DNA of 64,000 nt, from the NCBI RefSeq assembly GCF_030517065.1, contig NZ_CP103950.1, positions 1,798,001-1,862,000 on the forward strand, written 5' to 3'. The DNA is from Riemerella columbina (GTDB lineage Bacteria > Bacteroidota > Bacteroidia > Flavobacteriales > Weeksellaceae). Shown here in pieces: positions 10,476 through 19,442 of the stretch (its first letter is position 1; each line of letters opens with the position of its first letter). Under the pieces are notes generated by a model. It made no database searches and was not told where the DNA came from. It saw nothing but the letters and a program-made list of their open reading frames with translations. The translations under genes and the position numbers were made by a program.

Positions 10476-11417
10476 ATGAATCAAATTTGGAAAGGTCGGT
10501 TTGATGGCGATGAGCCGTTATACCATCGGTTATTCCAACGGGTTATTTTAGCGGACCACCACACCGAAATCCGCCCTTTGGATTTTGCACTTTTAGGATT
10601 TGCCGTAGATGAGGGCGTTAGGCGAAATCGCGGCAGAGTGGGCGCCCAAGAGGCTCCCAACATCATCAGAAAAAATATGGGCAACTTCCCTGTGGTACAG
10701 CCCCAACTTAGGGTTTTGGACTTTGGAAATGTCTCTTGCGAGCATCAGGATTTAGAGCGTGCGCAATCCCAACTCGCTGAGAAGGTCAAGCATCATCTGC
10801 AAAGTGGCGCCAAATCTATCGTTTTAGGAGGTGGCCACGAGGTGACTTACGCCCATTATTCTGGCATTCGGCAGGCTTTCTCTGATCAAAAAATCGGTAT
10901 TATCAATATTGATGCCCACTTTGACAACCGAACCCCAAGTGACGGGTTGGCTTCTTCAGGAACTGGATTTTGGCAAATTGCTCAAGAGCAAAATTGGCAA
11001 TCGTTACACATTGGCATACAGCGCAATAGCAATACCCTTCAGCTTTTTGATGATGCCCACACTTGGCAGATGAAATACATTTTAGCCGAAGAGATTTTCT
11101 TTGAAAACCTCCCTAAAATTTATGCCACCATTGATGAACTGGTTGCCAGTGTAGATGTTCTCTACCTGACCATTTGTATGGATGTGTTTAATGTCGCTAT
11201 TGCCCCTGGTGTGAGCGCTCAAGCCTATAATGGTATTTTTGCCGATGCCACTTTTATGCACTTTTATAAGCATATTCTTGGGCAGCAAAAACTTGTGGCT
11301 TTAGATGTGGCAGAGATCAACCCTCAATACGATTTACAAGAGCGCACAGCGAGGCTGGCAGGGTCTTTGCTGAACGAATGGCTGATGATACAACCTCAAA
11401 ATCACGCATTATTATGA
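10476..11417 (+). CDS. hutG: formimidoylglutamase-like arginase-family hydrolase
   Basis: Ureohydrolase-fold protein of 313 residues, probably formimidoylglutamase of histidine degradation. Metal-site motifs are in order: GGGHEVTYAHYSG (about residue 113), NIDAHFDNR (about 147) and LTICMDVFNVAIAPGVSA (about 228). In the last motif a Cys stands where arginases have the first Asp of the DxD pair. The C-terminus has LDVAEINP. Upstream, TATCTTTA at about 10446 resembles the -7 box. Its stop overlaps the next start (ATGA), so the two genes are translationally coupled. No other hut genes are in the window. Confidence 0.78.
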   Translation: MNQIWKGRFDGDEPLYHRLFQRVILADHHTEIRPLDFALLGFAVDEGVRRNRGRVGAQEAPNIIRKNMGNFPVVQPQLRVLDFGNVSCEHQDLERAQSQLAEKVKHHLQSGAKSIVLGGGHEVTYAHYSGIRQAFSDQKIGIINIDAHFDNRTPSDGLASSGTGFWQIAQEQNWQSLHIGIQRNSNTLQLFDDAHTWQMKYILAEEIFFENLPKIYATIDELVASVDVLYLTICMDVFNVAIAPGVSAQAYNGIFADATFMHFYKHILGQQKLVALDVAEINPQYDLQERTARLAGSLLNEWLMIQPQNHALL

Positions 11418-12697
11418 TAGAACAATCTTTAGAAAAAGCCCACCAAAGCTTTCTACATTGGAAGAATATTCCATTTGAAGAACGACAAACTTACCTCAAA
11501 ACATTAGCCGATGTTTTGAACCAAAAACGCCATCAGTTTGGGCAATTGATTACCCAAGAGATGAACAAGCCAATCAGCCAAGCCGTGGCAGAGGTGGAAA
11601 AATCGGCAACGATGGCGGCTTTCTACTCCGAAATAGAAAACCCTCTGCAACCAGAACACATCAACACAGAGTTTAAAATCAGCGAGGTTCACCCTACCCC
11701 ACTGGGCGTTATTTTGGGTGTGATGCCTTGGAATTATCCATTTTGGCAAGTTTTGAGATTTGCCATCCCTACCATTTTAGCGGGCAATACCGTGGTGGTC
11801 AAGCACGCTTCTATCTGTAAAGGTAGTGGTGATACCATTGCCCAAGCCTTCGCAGAAGCTGGCTTTCCAGAAGGCATATTTCAGCATTTAGATGTGGGAC
11901 ATCAGGCTATAGAAACCATTTTAAAACATCCTGCCGTGCAAGGAGTAAGCCTGACAGGCAGCGAGAAAGCAGGAAGTTCTGTAGCGAGCATCGCGGGGCG
12001 AGAAATCAAAAAATCTGTATTGGAATTAGGCGGAAGTGATGCCTTCATCATCTTAGATGATGCCGATTTACAAGAAGCCGCCAGCGTGGGCGCATTATCC
12101 AGACTTCAAAATTGTGGGCAGACTTGCATTGCTGCCAAACGCTTTATTGTCCATCAACAAGTGAAAAATGAATTTTTGCCATTATTTATTGCGGAATATC
12201 AAAAATTTCAGCCTAACGATCCATTTTTAGAAAGCACCAACCTCTCAGGGATGGCGAGAAAAGATTTGGCAGATGAGTTAGAAACCCAATATCAAAAAGC
12301 GATAGAACACGGTGCAGAGATCGTGCTACCACTCGTGAGGCTCTCCGATGTGAATTTTCAACCTGGGCTTATTTTGGTCAAAAAAGGAAATCCGATTTTG
12401 CAAGAAGAACTGTTTGGACCGCTGGGCATTCTTATGGTCGCAGAAAATGATGAAGATGCCATCAACCTCGCTAATGCGGTGCCTTTTGGTTTAGGCAATG
12501 CGGTGTGGAGTGCCAATACTTCTCGTGCGCTCCAAGTGGCAAAGGCTTTGGAGTCTGGTACAGTGAGCATTAACGCAATGACCAAATCTGATGCACGGTT
12601 GCCTTTTGGTGGCGTGAAAAAATCAGGCTACGGCACGGAACTTTCCCTAAAAGCTTTGTTTGAGTTCACTTATCCTAAGACCATTGTGGCACCTTAA
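11414..12697 (+). CDS. NAD(P)-dependent aldehyde dehydrogenase, succinate-semialdehyde type
   Basis: Aldehyde dehydrogenase oxidising an aldehyde to the acid, most like succinate-semialdehyde dehydrogenases of about 450 residues. I start at the ATG at 11414, which overlaps the hutG stop, giving 427 residues. Visible motifs: GVILGVMPWNYPFWQVLRF (cofactor region), SLTGSEKAGSSVA, catalytic Glu in VLELGGSDAFIILDDAD, catalytic Cys in NCGQTCIAAKRF, and FGPLGILMVA. Coupling to hutG hints at amino-acid catabolism, but the substrate is not proved. Confidence 0.88.
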   Translation: MIEQSLEKAHQSFLHWKNIPFEERQTYLKTLADVLNQKRHQFGQLITQEMNKPISQAVAEVEKSATMAAFYSEIENPLQPEHINTEFKISEVHPTPLGVILGVMPWNYPFWQVLRFAIPTILAGNTVVVKHASICKGSGDTIAQAFAEAGFPEGIFQHLDVGHQAIETILKHPAVQGVSLTGSEKAGSSVASIAGREIKKSVLELGGSDAFIILDDADLQEAASVGALSRLQNCGQTCIAAKRFIVHQQVKNEFLPLFIAEYQKFQPNDPFLESTNLSGMARKDLADELETQYQKAIEHGAEIVLPLVRLSDVNFQPGLILVKKGNPILQEELFGPLGILMVAENDEDAINLANAVPFGLGNAVWSANTSRALQVAKALESGTVSINAMTKSDARLPFGGVKKSGYGTELSLKALFEFTYPKTIVAP

Positions 12698-12706
12698 TAT
12701 CAACAT

Positions 12707-12749
12707 AAAACCCTCCGTTTCAATGAAAAAGCGGAGGGTTTATTTTTTT
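12707..12749. terminator. bidirectional terminator between ALDH gene and pyk
   Basis: A 10-bp perfect stem (AAACCCTCCG at 12708-12717 with CGGAGGGTTT at 12732-12741) and T-rich flank serve the plus-strand dehydrogenase and, from the other side, pyk. Confidence 0.85.
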
Positions 12750-12766
12750 ATGATTTAATGGTCATT

Positions 12767-14212
12767 TTAAACCGTAGAAAGTCTTAGCGTATTGGTCATA
12801 CCACCGTTGTGGACTGGCATCGCATTGAGGTTCACCACAAAATCACCAGTTTCTAAGAAACCATAATTTTTGGTCAATGCGTTCACTTGTATCACGGTTT
12901 CATCAGTGGTTTTCTCCATATCGTAATAGTACGCACGCACGCCCCAAAGCAGGTTGAGCATCGTGAGCACTCGGCGGTTGGCGCTATAAACAATGATGTG
13001 AGAATCTGGTCTGTGTGCAGAAATCTGGAACGCTGTATACCCCGAATGTGTGAGCGTTACAATGGCTTCCGCCCCTGCACTTTGGGCAATTTTAACCGCT
13101 GAAAGGCAGATTTTATCCGTGATAAACCGCTCATTAACACAGCTGATTTTATCATCTAAAATGGTATTTCTATTATAATAATAATGTGTTTTTTCTATAC
13201 CTTTCACAATTTTTGCCATATTTTTAACCACATCTACAGGATATTTCCCCACGGAAGTTTCCCCAGAGAGCATCACAGCATCGGCACCATCTAACACGGA
13301 ATTGGCGACATCATTCACCTCAGCTCTGGTTGGGGTAAGGCTGTTGATCATCGTCTCCATCATTTGTGTGGCTATGATGGCTGGTTTGGCATACATTCTG
13401 GCTTTTTTAACCAATGTTTTCTGAATGACAGGCACTTCCTCCATCGGTACTTCCACGCCTAAGTCGCCTCGTGCAACCATAATACCATCGCATTCCGCTA
13501 AAATCTCATCGATGTTTTTAACGCCTTCTGGTTTTTCTATTTTGGCAATAATTGGAGTTTTGAAATGGTTGGTTGGGTGTTTTTTTATCAACTCTTTGAG
13601 GTCCTTAATATCTTGAGCGTGGCGCACAAAAGAGAGGGCAATCCAATCCAACTCCAAGTCTAAAATGAAATTGGCATCTTGAATATCTTTCTCCGTGAGT
13701 GCTGGCAGAGAAACATTGGTATTCGGCAAGTTCACGCCTTTTTTGGAGCTTAAAGGTCCGCCTTGTATGGTCTTGGCGCGAACGGTATCTTTCAGGTTGG
13801 TTTCTATCACCTCTAAGACCAGTTTACCATCATCAATGAGGATTCTCTCGCCTACTTTTACATCTTGTGGAAATTTCTGATAAGTCATATAAACCTTGGT
13901 AGAATCGCCTTCCATTTTTTCATTGGTAAAGGTGAGAATATCTCCAGGGTTGAGGTACGAGCCTTCTTTTACCACGCCTACGCGCAGTTTAGGACCTTGC
14001 AAATCGCCTAAAATAGACACCGCAAAGCCGTACTCTTGGTTAATTTCTCTAATAAGGGCTACATTTTTCCGTACCAAGTCATAATCGGCGTGGGAAAAAT
14101 TGATTCTAAATACATCTACGCCCGCTTTGATGAGCTCTACCATTGTTTCCTTGGAAGAAGATGCGGGTCCTAATGTGGCTATTATTTTGGTTTTCTTTAA
14201 ATGTTTATTCAT
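12767..14212 (-). CDS. pyk: pyruvate kinase
   Basis: Glycolytic enzyme making pyruvate and ATP from phosphoenolpyruvate and ADP; 481 residues, standard length. Opens KTKIIATLGPASSSKETM. The active-site signature is IIAKIEKPEGVKNIDEI (Lys and Glu), followed by GIMVARGDLGVEVPMEEVP and ATQMMETMINSLTPTRAEV, with MLSGETSVGKYPV after it. The C-terminal domain is present. Its start overlaps the end of the IPExxxVDY-type gene by 8 bases, so it is the last gene of the acpP-fabF-rnc transcript. Confidence 0.97.
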   Translation of the reverse strand: MNKHLKKTKIIATLGPASSSKETMVELIKAGVDVFRINFSHADYDLVRKNVALIREINQEYGFAVSILGDLQGPKLRVGVVKEGSYLNPGDILTFTNEKMEGDSTKVYMTYQKFPQDVKVGERILIDDGKLVLEVIETNLKDTVRAKTIQGGPLSSKKGVNLPNTNVSLPALTEKDIQDANFILDLELDWIALSFVRHAQDIKDLKELIKKHPTNHFKTPIIAKIEKPEGVKNIDEILAECDGIMVARGDLGVEVPMEEVPVIQKTLVKKARMYAKPAIIATQMMETMINSLTPTRAEVNDVANSVLDGADAVMLSGETSVGKYPVDVVKNMAKIVKGIEKTHYYYNRNTILDDKISCVNERFITDKICLSAVKIAQSAGAEAIVTLTHSGYTAFQISAHRPDSHIIVYSANRRVLTMLNLLWGVRAYYYDMEKTTDETVIQVNALTKNYGFLETGDFVVNLNAMPVHNGGMTNTLRLSTV

Positions 14213-14672
14213 AGTATTGAATGGTTTGATAGAACTTTTGTTCTGGACTTAATACCACCTCTTGGAGGGGAAAAGTCAGCTGTTCCGGCAGCAAAATTAC
14301 AGAAAATTTAGTAAATACATCCTTTATTAACAAAATATAATCTACCTCTGGATACTGTGGGAAAATATACATAGGCTCGTATAAATCTGAAAATAAATCT
14401 ATTACATCTGTTTTTTTCTGTGCGTGATGAGATTTATTCGCTACAAAGCTATAAATGGTTCGTGTAGCTTCATCATAGGTTTGGTATCTGGCAAATTGAT
14501 ACACCAGCGAGTAATCATCCATCTCCACATCTTCCAATCTACTGAATTTAAACGGATTGATGCGGTTGAGTTTAAAAAAAAATTCATAATCTTCCATCCG
14601 ATGAGCAAGCCGCAATAACCCCACTGTGCGCTCCTCCTCCTCCGCTTCAAGAATGAATTTTTTATTTTTCAA
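14205..14672 (-). CDS. IPExxxVDY-family protein
   Basis: Small Bacteroidota-specific protein of unknown function, 155 residues, normally found between rnc and pyk. The eponymous motif appears in a diverged form as FPQYPEVDYILLIK at about residue 105. It opens KFILEAEEEERTVGLLRLAHR. No signal peptide or membrane segment. It overlaps the rnc end by 11 bases and the pyk start by 8, so it is certainly in this operon. Family assignment rests on motif plus position. Confidence 0.8.
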   Translation of the reverse strand: MKNKKFILEAEEEERTVGLLRLAHRMEDYEFFFKLNRINPFKFSRLEDVEMDDYSLVYQFARYQTYDEATRTIYSFVANKSHHAQKKTDVIDLFSDLYEPMYIFPQYPEVDYILLIKDVFTKFSVILLPEQLTFPLQEVVLSPEQKFYQTIQYYE

Positions 14673-15417
14673 TGATTTTTTGTTTTTTGTTTAATGCATA
14701 AAAAGCGCGCTGTGCCACTTTCTCTTCGGCTCTTTTTTTGGAAGTTTCCGTAGCATTGGCTATTTTTTCGCCTTCTAAGAAAAGAAAAGTTCTAAACCTT
14801 TTATTTTGGTTAGACAGACTTTCCTCTTGGGTCTCGTAGGTTATTTTGAGTTTATGTTTTTGGCTCCACTCTAAGAGCAAACTTTTATAACTGATGATTT
14901 TATGCTCCAGCCTCAGGATTTCCGAATGTGGCAAAAGCTTTGTGAGCACCAGTTTTTGGCATTCCTCGTACCCTAAATCCATATAAATAGCTCCGATAAG
15001 CGCCTCCAACAAATTCCCCGACAAGTCCTCACTATGTTTATAGCCTTTTCTCCCTTTAATAAGGCTTTTGAGCTTCAGTTGCTCCCCTATTTGGTTCAAA
15101 TTTTTTCTATTGACAATCTTGGACTTCATCTGAGTGAGAAAGCCCTCATTTTTTTGCGGATATTGGGTATAAAGATAATATGAAATAATGCTTCCTAACA
15201 CCGCATCTCCCAAGAATTCCAATCGGTCATAGTTTAAACTACACCGCTGCGTTCTTAGTGAAAAAGCCTCCTGATACCAAGCGATATTCTTAGGTTTCAG
15301 GCTTAAAATTTTGTTGAGGTTGTTATAGAGAAAATCGTCTCTATCGGTATATTTTTGAGCTGTGGAAGATGCAGGTTTCCTTACAAAAAATTTTCTAAGA
15401 TAGCCTGTAAACTTCAT
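14662..15417 (-). CDS. rnc: ribonuclease III
   Basis: Double-strand-specific endoribonuclease for rRNA and mRNA processing. I start at ATG 15417 (MKFTGYLRKFF), one base after the fabF stop, giving 251 residues; the frame stays open to 15459 inside fabF but that extension is unlikely. The catalytic signature is YDRLEFLGDAVLGSIIS near residue 62. LSGNLLEALIGAIYMDLGY is the second acidic motif. A C-terminal dsRNA-binding domain (YKSLLLEWSQKHKLKITYE onward) completes it. Confidence 0.95.
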   Translation of the reverse strand: MKFTGYLRKFFVRKPASSTAQKYTDRDDFLYNNLNKILSLKPKNIAWYQEAFSLRTQRCSLNYDRLEFLGDAVLGSIISYYLYTQYPQKNEGFLTQMKSKIVNRKNLNQIGEQLKLKSLIKGRKGYKHSEDLSGNLLEALIGAIYMDLGYEECQKLVLTKLLPHSEILRLEHKIISYKSLLLEWSQKHKLKITYETQEESLSNQNKRFRTFLFLEGEKIANATETSKKRAEEKVAQRAFYALNKKQKIIEK

Positions 15418-15418
15418 T

Positions 15419-16663
15419 TTATACTTTCTTAAAGAGTACACACGCATTGTGTCCACCAAAACCGAAAGTGTTACTCATCGCAATGTCCACTTGCTTCTCC
15501 ACAGGGTGGTTGAAGGTAAAGTTGAGACGAGGGTCTATTTTCTCATCATCTGTAAAGTGGTTGATGGTTGGTGGCACCGTATTATGAACAATAGTTCCGA
15601 TGGCTGCTATGGCTTCTATAACCCCTGCAGCGCCCAACAAATGCCCTGTCATAGACTTTGTAGAGTTGATTTGAATATCAAAAGCGTGCTCTCCCAACAA
15701 GCGAGAAATCGCGTTAGACTCCGCTATATCGCCCAATGGTGTAGAAGTGCCGTGCATATTGATATGGTCTACCTCATCAGCGGTTACACCAGCGTCTTCT
15801 AAACAATTTTTCATCACCAAATAAGCACCCAAACCTTCTGGATGTGGTGCGGTCATATGGTGGGCATCAGCACTCATACCGCCGCCTTTCAGCTCGGCAT
15901 AAATGGTAGCGCCACGCTTTACGGCGTGTTCATATTCTTCTAAAATAATACAGCCAGCGCCTTCGCCTAAAACAAAGCCATCTCGGTCTTTGTCAAACGG
16001 TCTTGAAGCGGTTTTTGGGTCATCATTTCGGGTAGAAAGTGCCATCATCGCATTAAACCCTCCTACGCCACTTGCTGTAACAGCAGCCTCTGAACCACCA
16101 CAAACGATCACATCTGCCTTTCCTAATTGGATGAGCATTTTAGAGTCTATAATGGCATTCGCAGAAGATGCACAAGCCGACACAGTGGTATAGTTAGGCC
16201 CGTGGAAGCCGTATTCTATGGAAATGTGCCCTGGTGTGATGTCCGCAATCATCTTCGGGATAAAGAATGGGTTAAACCTCGGGATTTCTGTATTTGCCCA
16301 GCCTAAAACTTCGTTTTCAAAAGTTTCTAAACCGCCAATACCAGACCCCCAGATCACACCAACACGATTTTTATCTACATTGGCTTCTATAATCCCAGAA
16401 TGGGCAACAGCCTCGCGGGCTGCTACTAAGCCCAATTGCGTATTTCTATCCATTTTTTTAGCCTCTTTTTTATCAAAAAAGTCTAAAGGATTGAAGTTTT
16501 TAACCTCACACGCAAATTTCGTTTTAAAATTAGTGGCATCGAAAAGAGTAATTGGAGCGGCACCGCTCTCACCTTTGATTAGGTTTTCCCAATACTCTTT
16601 AGCATTATTTCCTATAGGGGTAATAGCACCAAAACCGGTTACAACTACTCTTTTCAATTCCAT
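15419..16663 (-). CDS. fabF: 3-oxoacyl-[acyl-carrier-protein] synthase II
   Basis: Condensing enzyme elongating acyl-ACP with malonyl-ACP in fatty-acid synthesis; 414 residues, the normal FabF length. The Cys-His-His triad is visible: Cys in VSACASSANAIIDS (about residue 164), His in NMHGTSTPLGD (about 304), His in STKSMTGHLLGAAG (about 341). It opens KRVVVTGFGAITPIGNNA and ends NTFGFGGHNACVLFKK. It lies 27 bases downstream of acpP, its carrier protein. Confidence 0.98.
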   Translation of the reverse strand: MELKRVVVTGFGAITPIGNNAKEYWENLIKGESGAAPITLFDATNFKTKFACEVKNFNPLDFFDKKEAKKMDRNTQLGLVAAREAVAHSGIIEANVDKNRVGVIWGSGIGGLETFENEVLGWANTEIPRFNPFFIPKMIADITPGHISIEYGFHGPNYTTVSACASSANAIIDSKMLIQLGKADVIVCGGSEAAVTASGVGGFNAMMALSTRNDDPKTASRPFDKDRDGFVLGEGAGCIILEEYEHAVKRGATIYAELKGGGMSADAHHMTAPHPEGLGAYLVMKNCLEDAGVTADEVDHINMHGTSTPLGDIAESNAISRLLGEHAFDIQINSTKSMTGHLLGAAGVIEAIAAIGTIVHNTVPPTINHFTDDEKIDPRLNFTFNHPVEKQVDIAMSNTFGFGGHNACVLFKKV

Positions 16664-16690
16664 AATTTTAAGTTTTTACAAAAAAGTTAA

Positions 16691-16930
16691 TTATTTGTTT
16701 ACCACTTCTTCTACATAGGTAATTGCGTGCCCTACTGTAGTAATTTTTTCTGCTTGGTCATCAGGAATTTGGATATTGAACTCTTTCTCAAATTCCATAA
16801 TGAGTTCCACAGTATCAAGCGAGTCTGCGCCTAAATCATTAGTGAAACTAGCTTCTGGAGTTACTTCTGTTTCCTCCACATCCAACTTATCAGCGATAAT
16901 CGCTTTTACTCTTGATGCAATGTCTGACAT
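16691..16930 (-). CDS. acpP: acyl carrier protein
   Basis: 79-residue acidic carrier of growing acyl chains. The phosphopantetheine attachment Ser lies in [16 protein letters not shown] at about residue 39. The rest ([31 protein letters not shown]) is standard ACP sequence. First gene of the acpP-fabF-rnc-IPExxxVDY-pyk transcript. On the minus strand, TATATTTG (16971-16964) is a -7-type box about 35 bases before the start. Confidence 0.98.
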   Translation of the reverse strand: MSDIASRVKAIIADKLDVEETEVTPEASFTNDLGADSLDTVELIMEFEKEFNIQIPDDQAEKITTVGHAITYVEEVVNK

Positions 16931-16963
16931 AATATATAAGATTTAAAAAATTATTAATCGGTG

Positions 16964-16971
16964 CAAATATA
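16964..16971 (-). promoter_or_regulatory. -7 box upstream of acpP
   Basis: TATATTTG on the minus strand fits TAnnTTTG. No convincing -33 TTTG at the right distance was found. Confidence 0.45.
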
Positions 16972-17160
16972 TGAAATTTAGTTTCAATTTCATTATTTTT
17001 GAAAAAAATTCCTTCACTGACCTCTTTTTTATCTTCTCCTTCGGTTGCTTACCTCGGTCTATTGCTTGTGTTTCAGTTGATCACTCCGCACTTTTTGGAA
17101 CAAAAATATTCAGCTATCTCAAAAGATTTTCTTAATTTTGCTCTCTAATATCGTTTTAAA

Positions 17161-17826
17161 ATGAATGATTTTTTTGATAATGATGATGATGTTTTTACTG
17201 GCAAAGAGCACACCCCACTCCGCGAAGATGCTTTTGTAAAAACACCCGAGGAGAAAATAAAAATTATAGAGCAACATTTTGCCGAAATTATGCATACTCT
17301 GGGGTTAGATATGTCCGATGACTCTCTAAAAGACTCCCCAAAACGCGTGGCTAAAATGTATGTGAATGAAATTTTTGGCGGCCTCCTCCCTGAGAATAAA
17401 CCAGGCATCTCTACTTTTAGTAATAAATACAAATACCGCCAAATGCTGGTGGAGAAAGACATTACCGTTTATTCTTTCTGCGAGCATCATTTCCTACCGA
17501 TTATTGGGAAAGCCCATGTGGCGTACATCTCTAACGGCGAGGTTATCGGACTTTCTAAAATCAATAGAATTGTAGATTATTACGCCAAACGCCCACAGGT
17601 GCAGGAGCGCCTTACCATGCAAATTGCCGATGCGATGAAGGAAGCCCTCGGCACAAAAGATGTGGCGTGTATTATTGATGCCAAGCACCTTTGCGTGAAC
17701 TGTCGCGGCATTAAAGACACCGCCAGCTCTACCATTACGGCAGAATTGAGCGGCATTTTCCGCACCAATCCCATTACGAGACAAGAGTTTCTGCACTATG
17801 TAGGCAGCCACACCAAGCTTGATTAA
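17161..17826 (+). CDS. folE: GTP cyclohydrolase I
   Basis: Converts GTP to 7,8-dihydroneopterin triphosphate, the first step of folate/pterin synthesis. 221 residues. The zinc-binding and catalytic segments are visible: FCEHHFLPIIGKAHVAYI (Cys and His ligands), INRIVDYYAKRPQVQERL, and CINCRG-type Cys in KHLCVNCRGIKDTASST. The N-terminal 30 residues are acidic and variable. A TAATTTTG -7-type box lies at 17133-17140. It is followed after 63 bases by cysS on the same strand. Confidence 0.96.
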   Translation: MNDFFDNDDDVFTGKEHTPLREDAFVKTPEEKIKIIEQHFAEIMHTLGLDMSDDSLKDSPKRVAKMYVNEIFGGLLPENKPGISTFSNKYKYRQMLVEKDITVYSFCEHHFLPIIGKAHVAYISNGEVIGLSKINRIVDYYAKRPQVQERLTMQIADAMKEALGTKDVACIIDAKHLCVNCRGIKDTASSTITAELSGIFRTNPITRQEFLHYVGSHTKLD

Positions 17827-17889
17827 AAGAAAAGCCACGGCAATCGTGGTCCCCCTCAACGAATTATACATTTTTAAAATTATCTTATT

Positions 17890-19362
17890 TTGGAACTCAA
17901 AATATACAACTCTCTATCAGGAGAAAAGGAAATTTTTAAACCCATTGTAGAAGGCAAAATCGGGATGTATGTCTGCGGCCCTACGGTATATAATAATGTC
18001 CATTTGGGCAATGTTAGGACTTTTATGTCTTTTGATTTTATCTACCGTACCCTCCTCCATTTGGGCTACCAAGTTCGCTATGTTCGTAATATTACCGATG
18101 CAGGACACCTGACCGATGATGGCGATGTGAACAACGACCGCTTCGTTAAACAATCTCGGTTAGAAAAACTGGAGCCGATGGAAATTGTGCAGAAATATAC
18201 CGTTGATTTCCACCACATTTTGGATTTATTCAACCTCCTGCCACCGACTATTGAGCCCACCGCTACGGGACACATCATCGAACAAATAGAGCTTACACAA
18301 AAACTCATCGACAAAGGTTTTGCCTACGAAAGCAATGGCTCGGTGTATTTTGATGTGGTGGCTTATAACCAGCGCGGACTTAACTACGGCGAGCTTTCAC
18401 GAAGAAATATAGAAGAACTTTTTGCTAACACCCGAGATTTAGACGGTCAAGGCGAGAAAAAAAATCCGCAGGATTTTGCCCTTTGGAAAAATGCCTCGCC
18501 GCAGCATATTATGCGCTGGAATTCCCCTTGGGGCGCTGGTTTCCCTGGTTGGCATTTAGAATGTACCGCGATGAGCACCAAATATTTAGGTGACCAATTT
18601 GACATCCACGGCGGCGGTTTAGACTTAAAATTCCCTCACCACGAGTGCGAAATTGCACAAGGTAAAGCCTGCAATGATACCGAGCCTGTTAATTATTGGA
18701 TGCACACCAATATGCTCACAATGAATGGACAGCGGATGAGCAAATCCACCGGCAATTACATCCTCCCTATTCAACTCATTTCTGGCAATAATGATTTTTT
18801 TGAAAAGCCTTTTCATCCTTCCGTGGTGCGTTTTTACTTTATGCAAGCCCACTACAGAAGCGTTTTGGATATTTCCAACGAAGCGCTCATCGCCAGTGAG
18901 AAAGGTTTCCAAAGGCTGATGGAAGCCATTAAAATTTTAGACCAACTAACTCCTAATCCGAACGACCAAGAAGATGCCGAATTCAAGGTTTCCGAGTGGC
19001 AAGAGAAATGCTATGCCGCATTGTTGGACGATTTCAACTCACCGATATTGATTGCCCACCTCTTTGAAGCTGTGAAGTTGATCTTCGCCTTGAAAGACCA
19101 AAAAGCGACCATTTCGGCTCAAGATTTAGAAACCCTAAAACGCCTGATGCACGATTTCGTTTTTGAGGTTTTAGGCTTGCAAACCATCGAGGAAAATAAC
19201 AACGAAAAGTTAGACCAAGCGCTACAAATCCTCATCAATCTGAGAAACCAAGCCAGAAAGGCTAAAAATTGGGAGCTCAGCGACCAGATTAGAGACCAAC
19301 TCCTCGCCTATGGCATAGAACTGAAGGATGGCAAAGACGGCACTACTTATACTTTGAGTTAA
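17890..19362 (+). CDS. cysS: cysteinyl-tRNA synthetase (TTG start)
   Basis: Class I synthetase charging tRNA-Cys, 490 residues. Zinc and HIGH-type region: [19 protein letters not shown] (HLGN). The Cys/His ligands continue in [10 protein letters not shown] and [11 protein letters not shown]. The KMSKS loop is MSKSTGN. The only start that keeps the conserved N-terminus ([13 protein letters not shown]) is a TTG at 17890; the next in-frame ATG would delete the beginning of the active-site fold. Confidence 0.95.
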   Translation: MELKIYNSLSGEKEIFKPIVEGKIGMYVCGPTVYNNVHLGNVRTFMSFDFIYRTLLHLGYQVRYVRNITDAGHLTDDGDVNNDRFVKQSRLEKLEPMEIVQKYTVDFHHILDLFNLLPPTIEPTATGHIIEQIELTQKLIDKGFAYESNGSVYFDVVAYNQRGLNYGELSRRNIEELFANTRDLDGQGEKKNPQDFALWKNASPQHIMRWNSPWGAGFPGWHLECTAMSTKYLGDQFDIHGGGLDLKFPHHECEIAQGKACNDTEPVNYWMHTNMLTMNGQRMSKSTGNYILPIQLISGNNDFFEKPFHPSVVRFYFMQAHYRSVLDISNEALIASEKGFQRLMEAIKILDQLTPNPNDQEDAEFKVSEWQEKCYAALLDDFNSPILIAHLFEAVKLIFALKDQKATISAQDLETLKRLMHDFVFEVLGLQTIEENNNEKLDQALQILINLRNQARKAKNWELSDQIRDQLLAYGIELKDGKDGTTYTLS

Positions 19363-19381
19363 ATTTTAAATATTTAAAATG

Positions 19382-19419
19382 AAAATCCATACAATTACAT
19401 TCAATTGTATGGATTTTTT
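19382..19419. terminator. bidirectional terminator between cysS and lnt
   Basis: Perfect 15-bp inverted repeat (19382-19396 with 19403-19417) around a 6-base loop, with A and T runs on both sides, between the convergent genes cysS and lnt. Confidence 0.9.
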
Positions 19420-19442
19420 ATTGATTTATCCCTTAATTCCGC

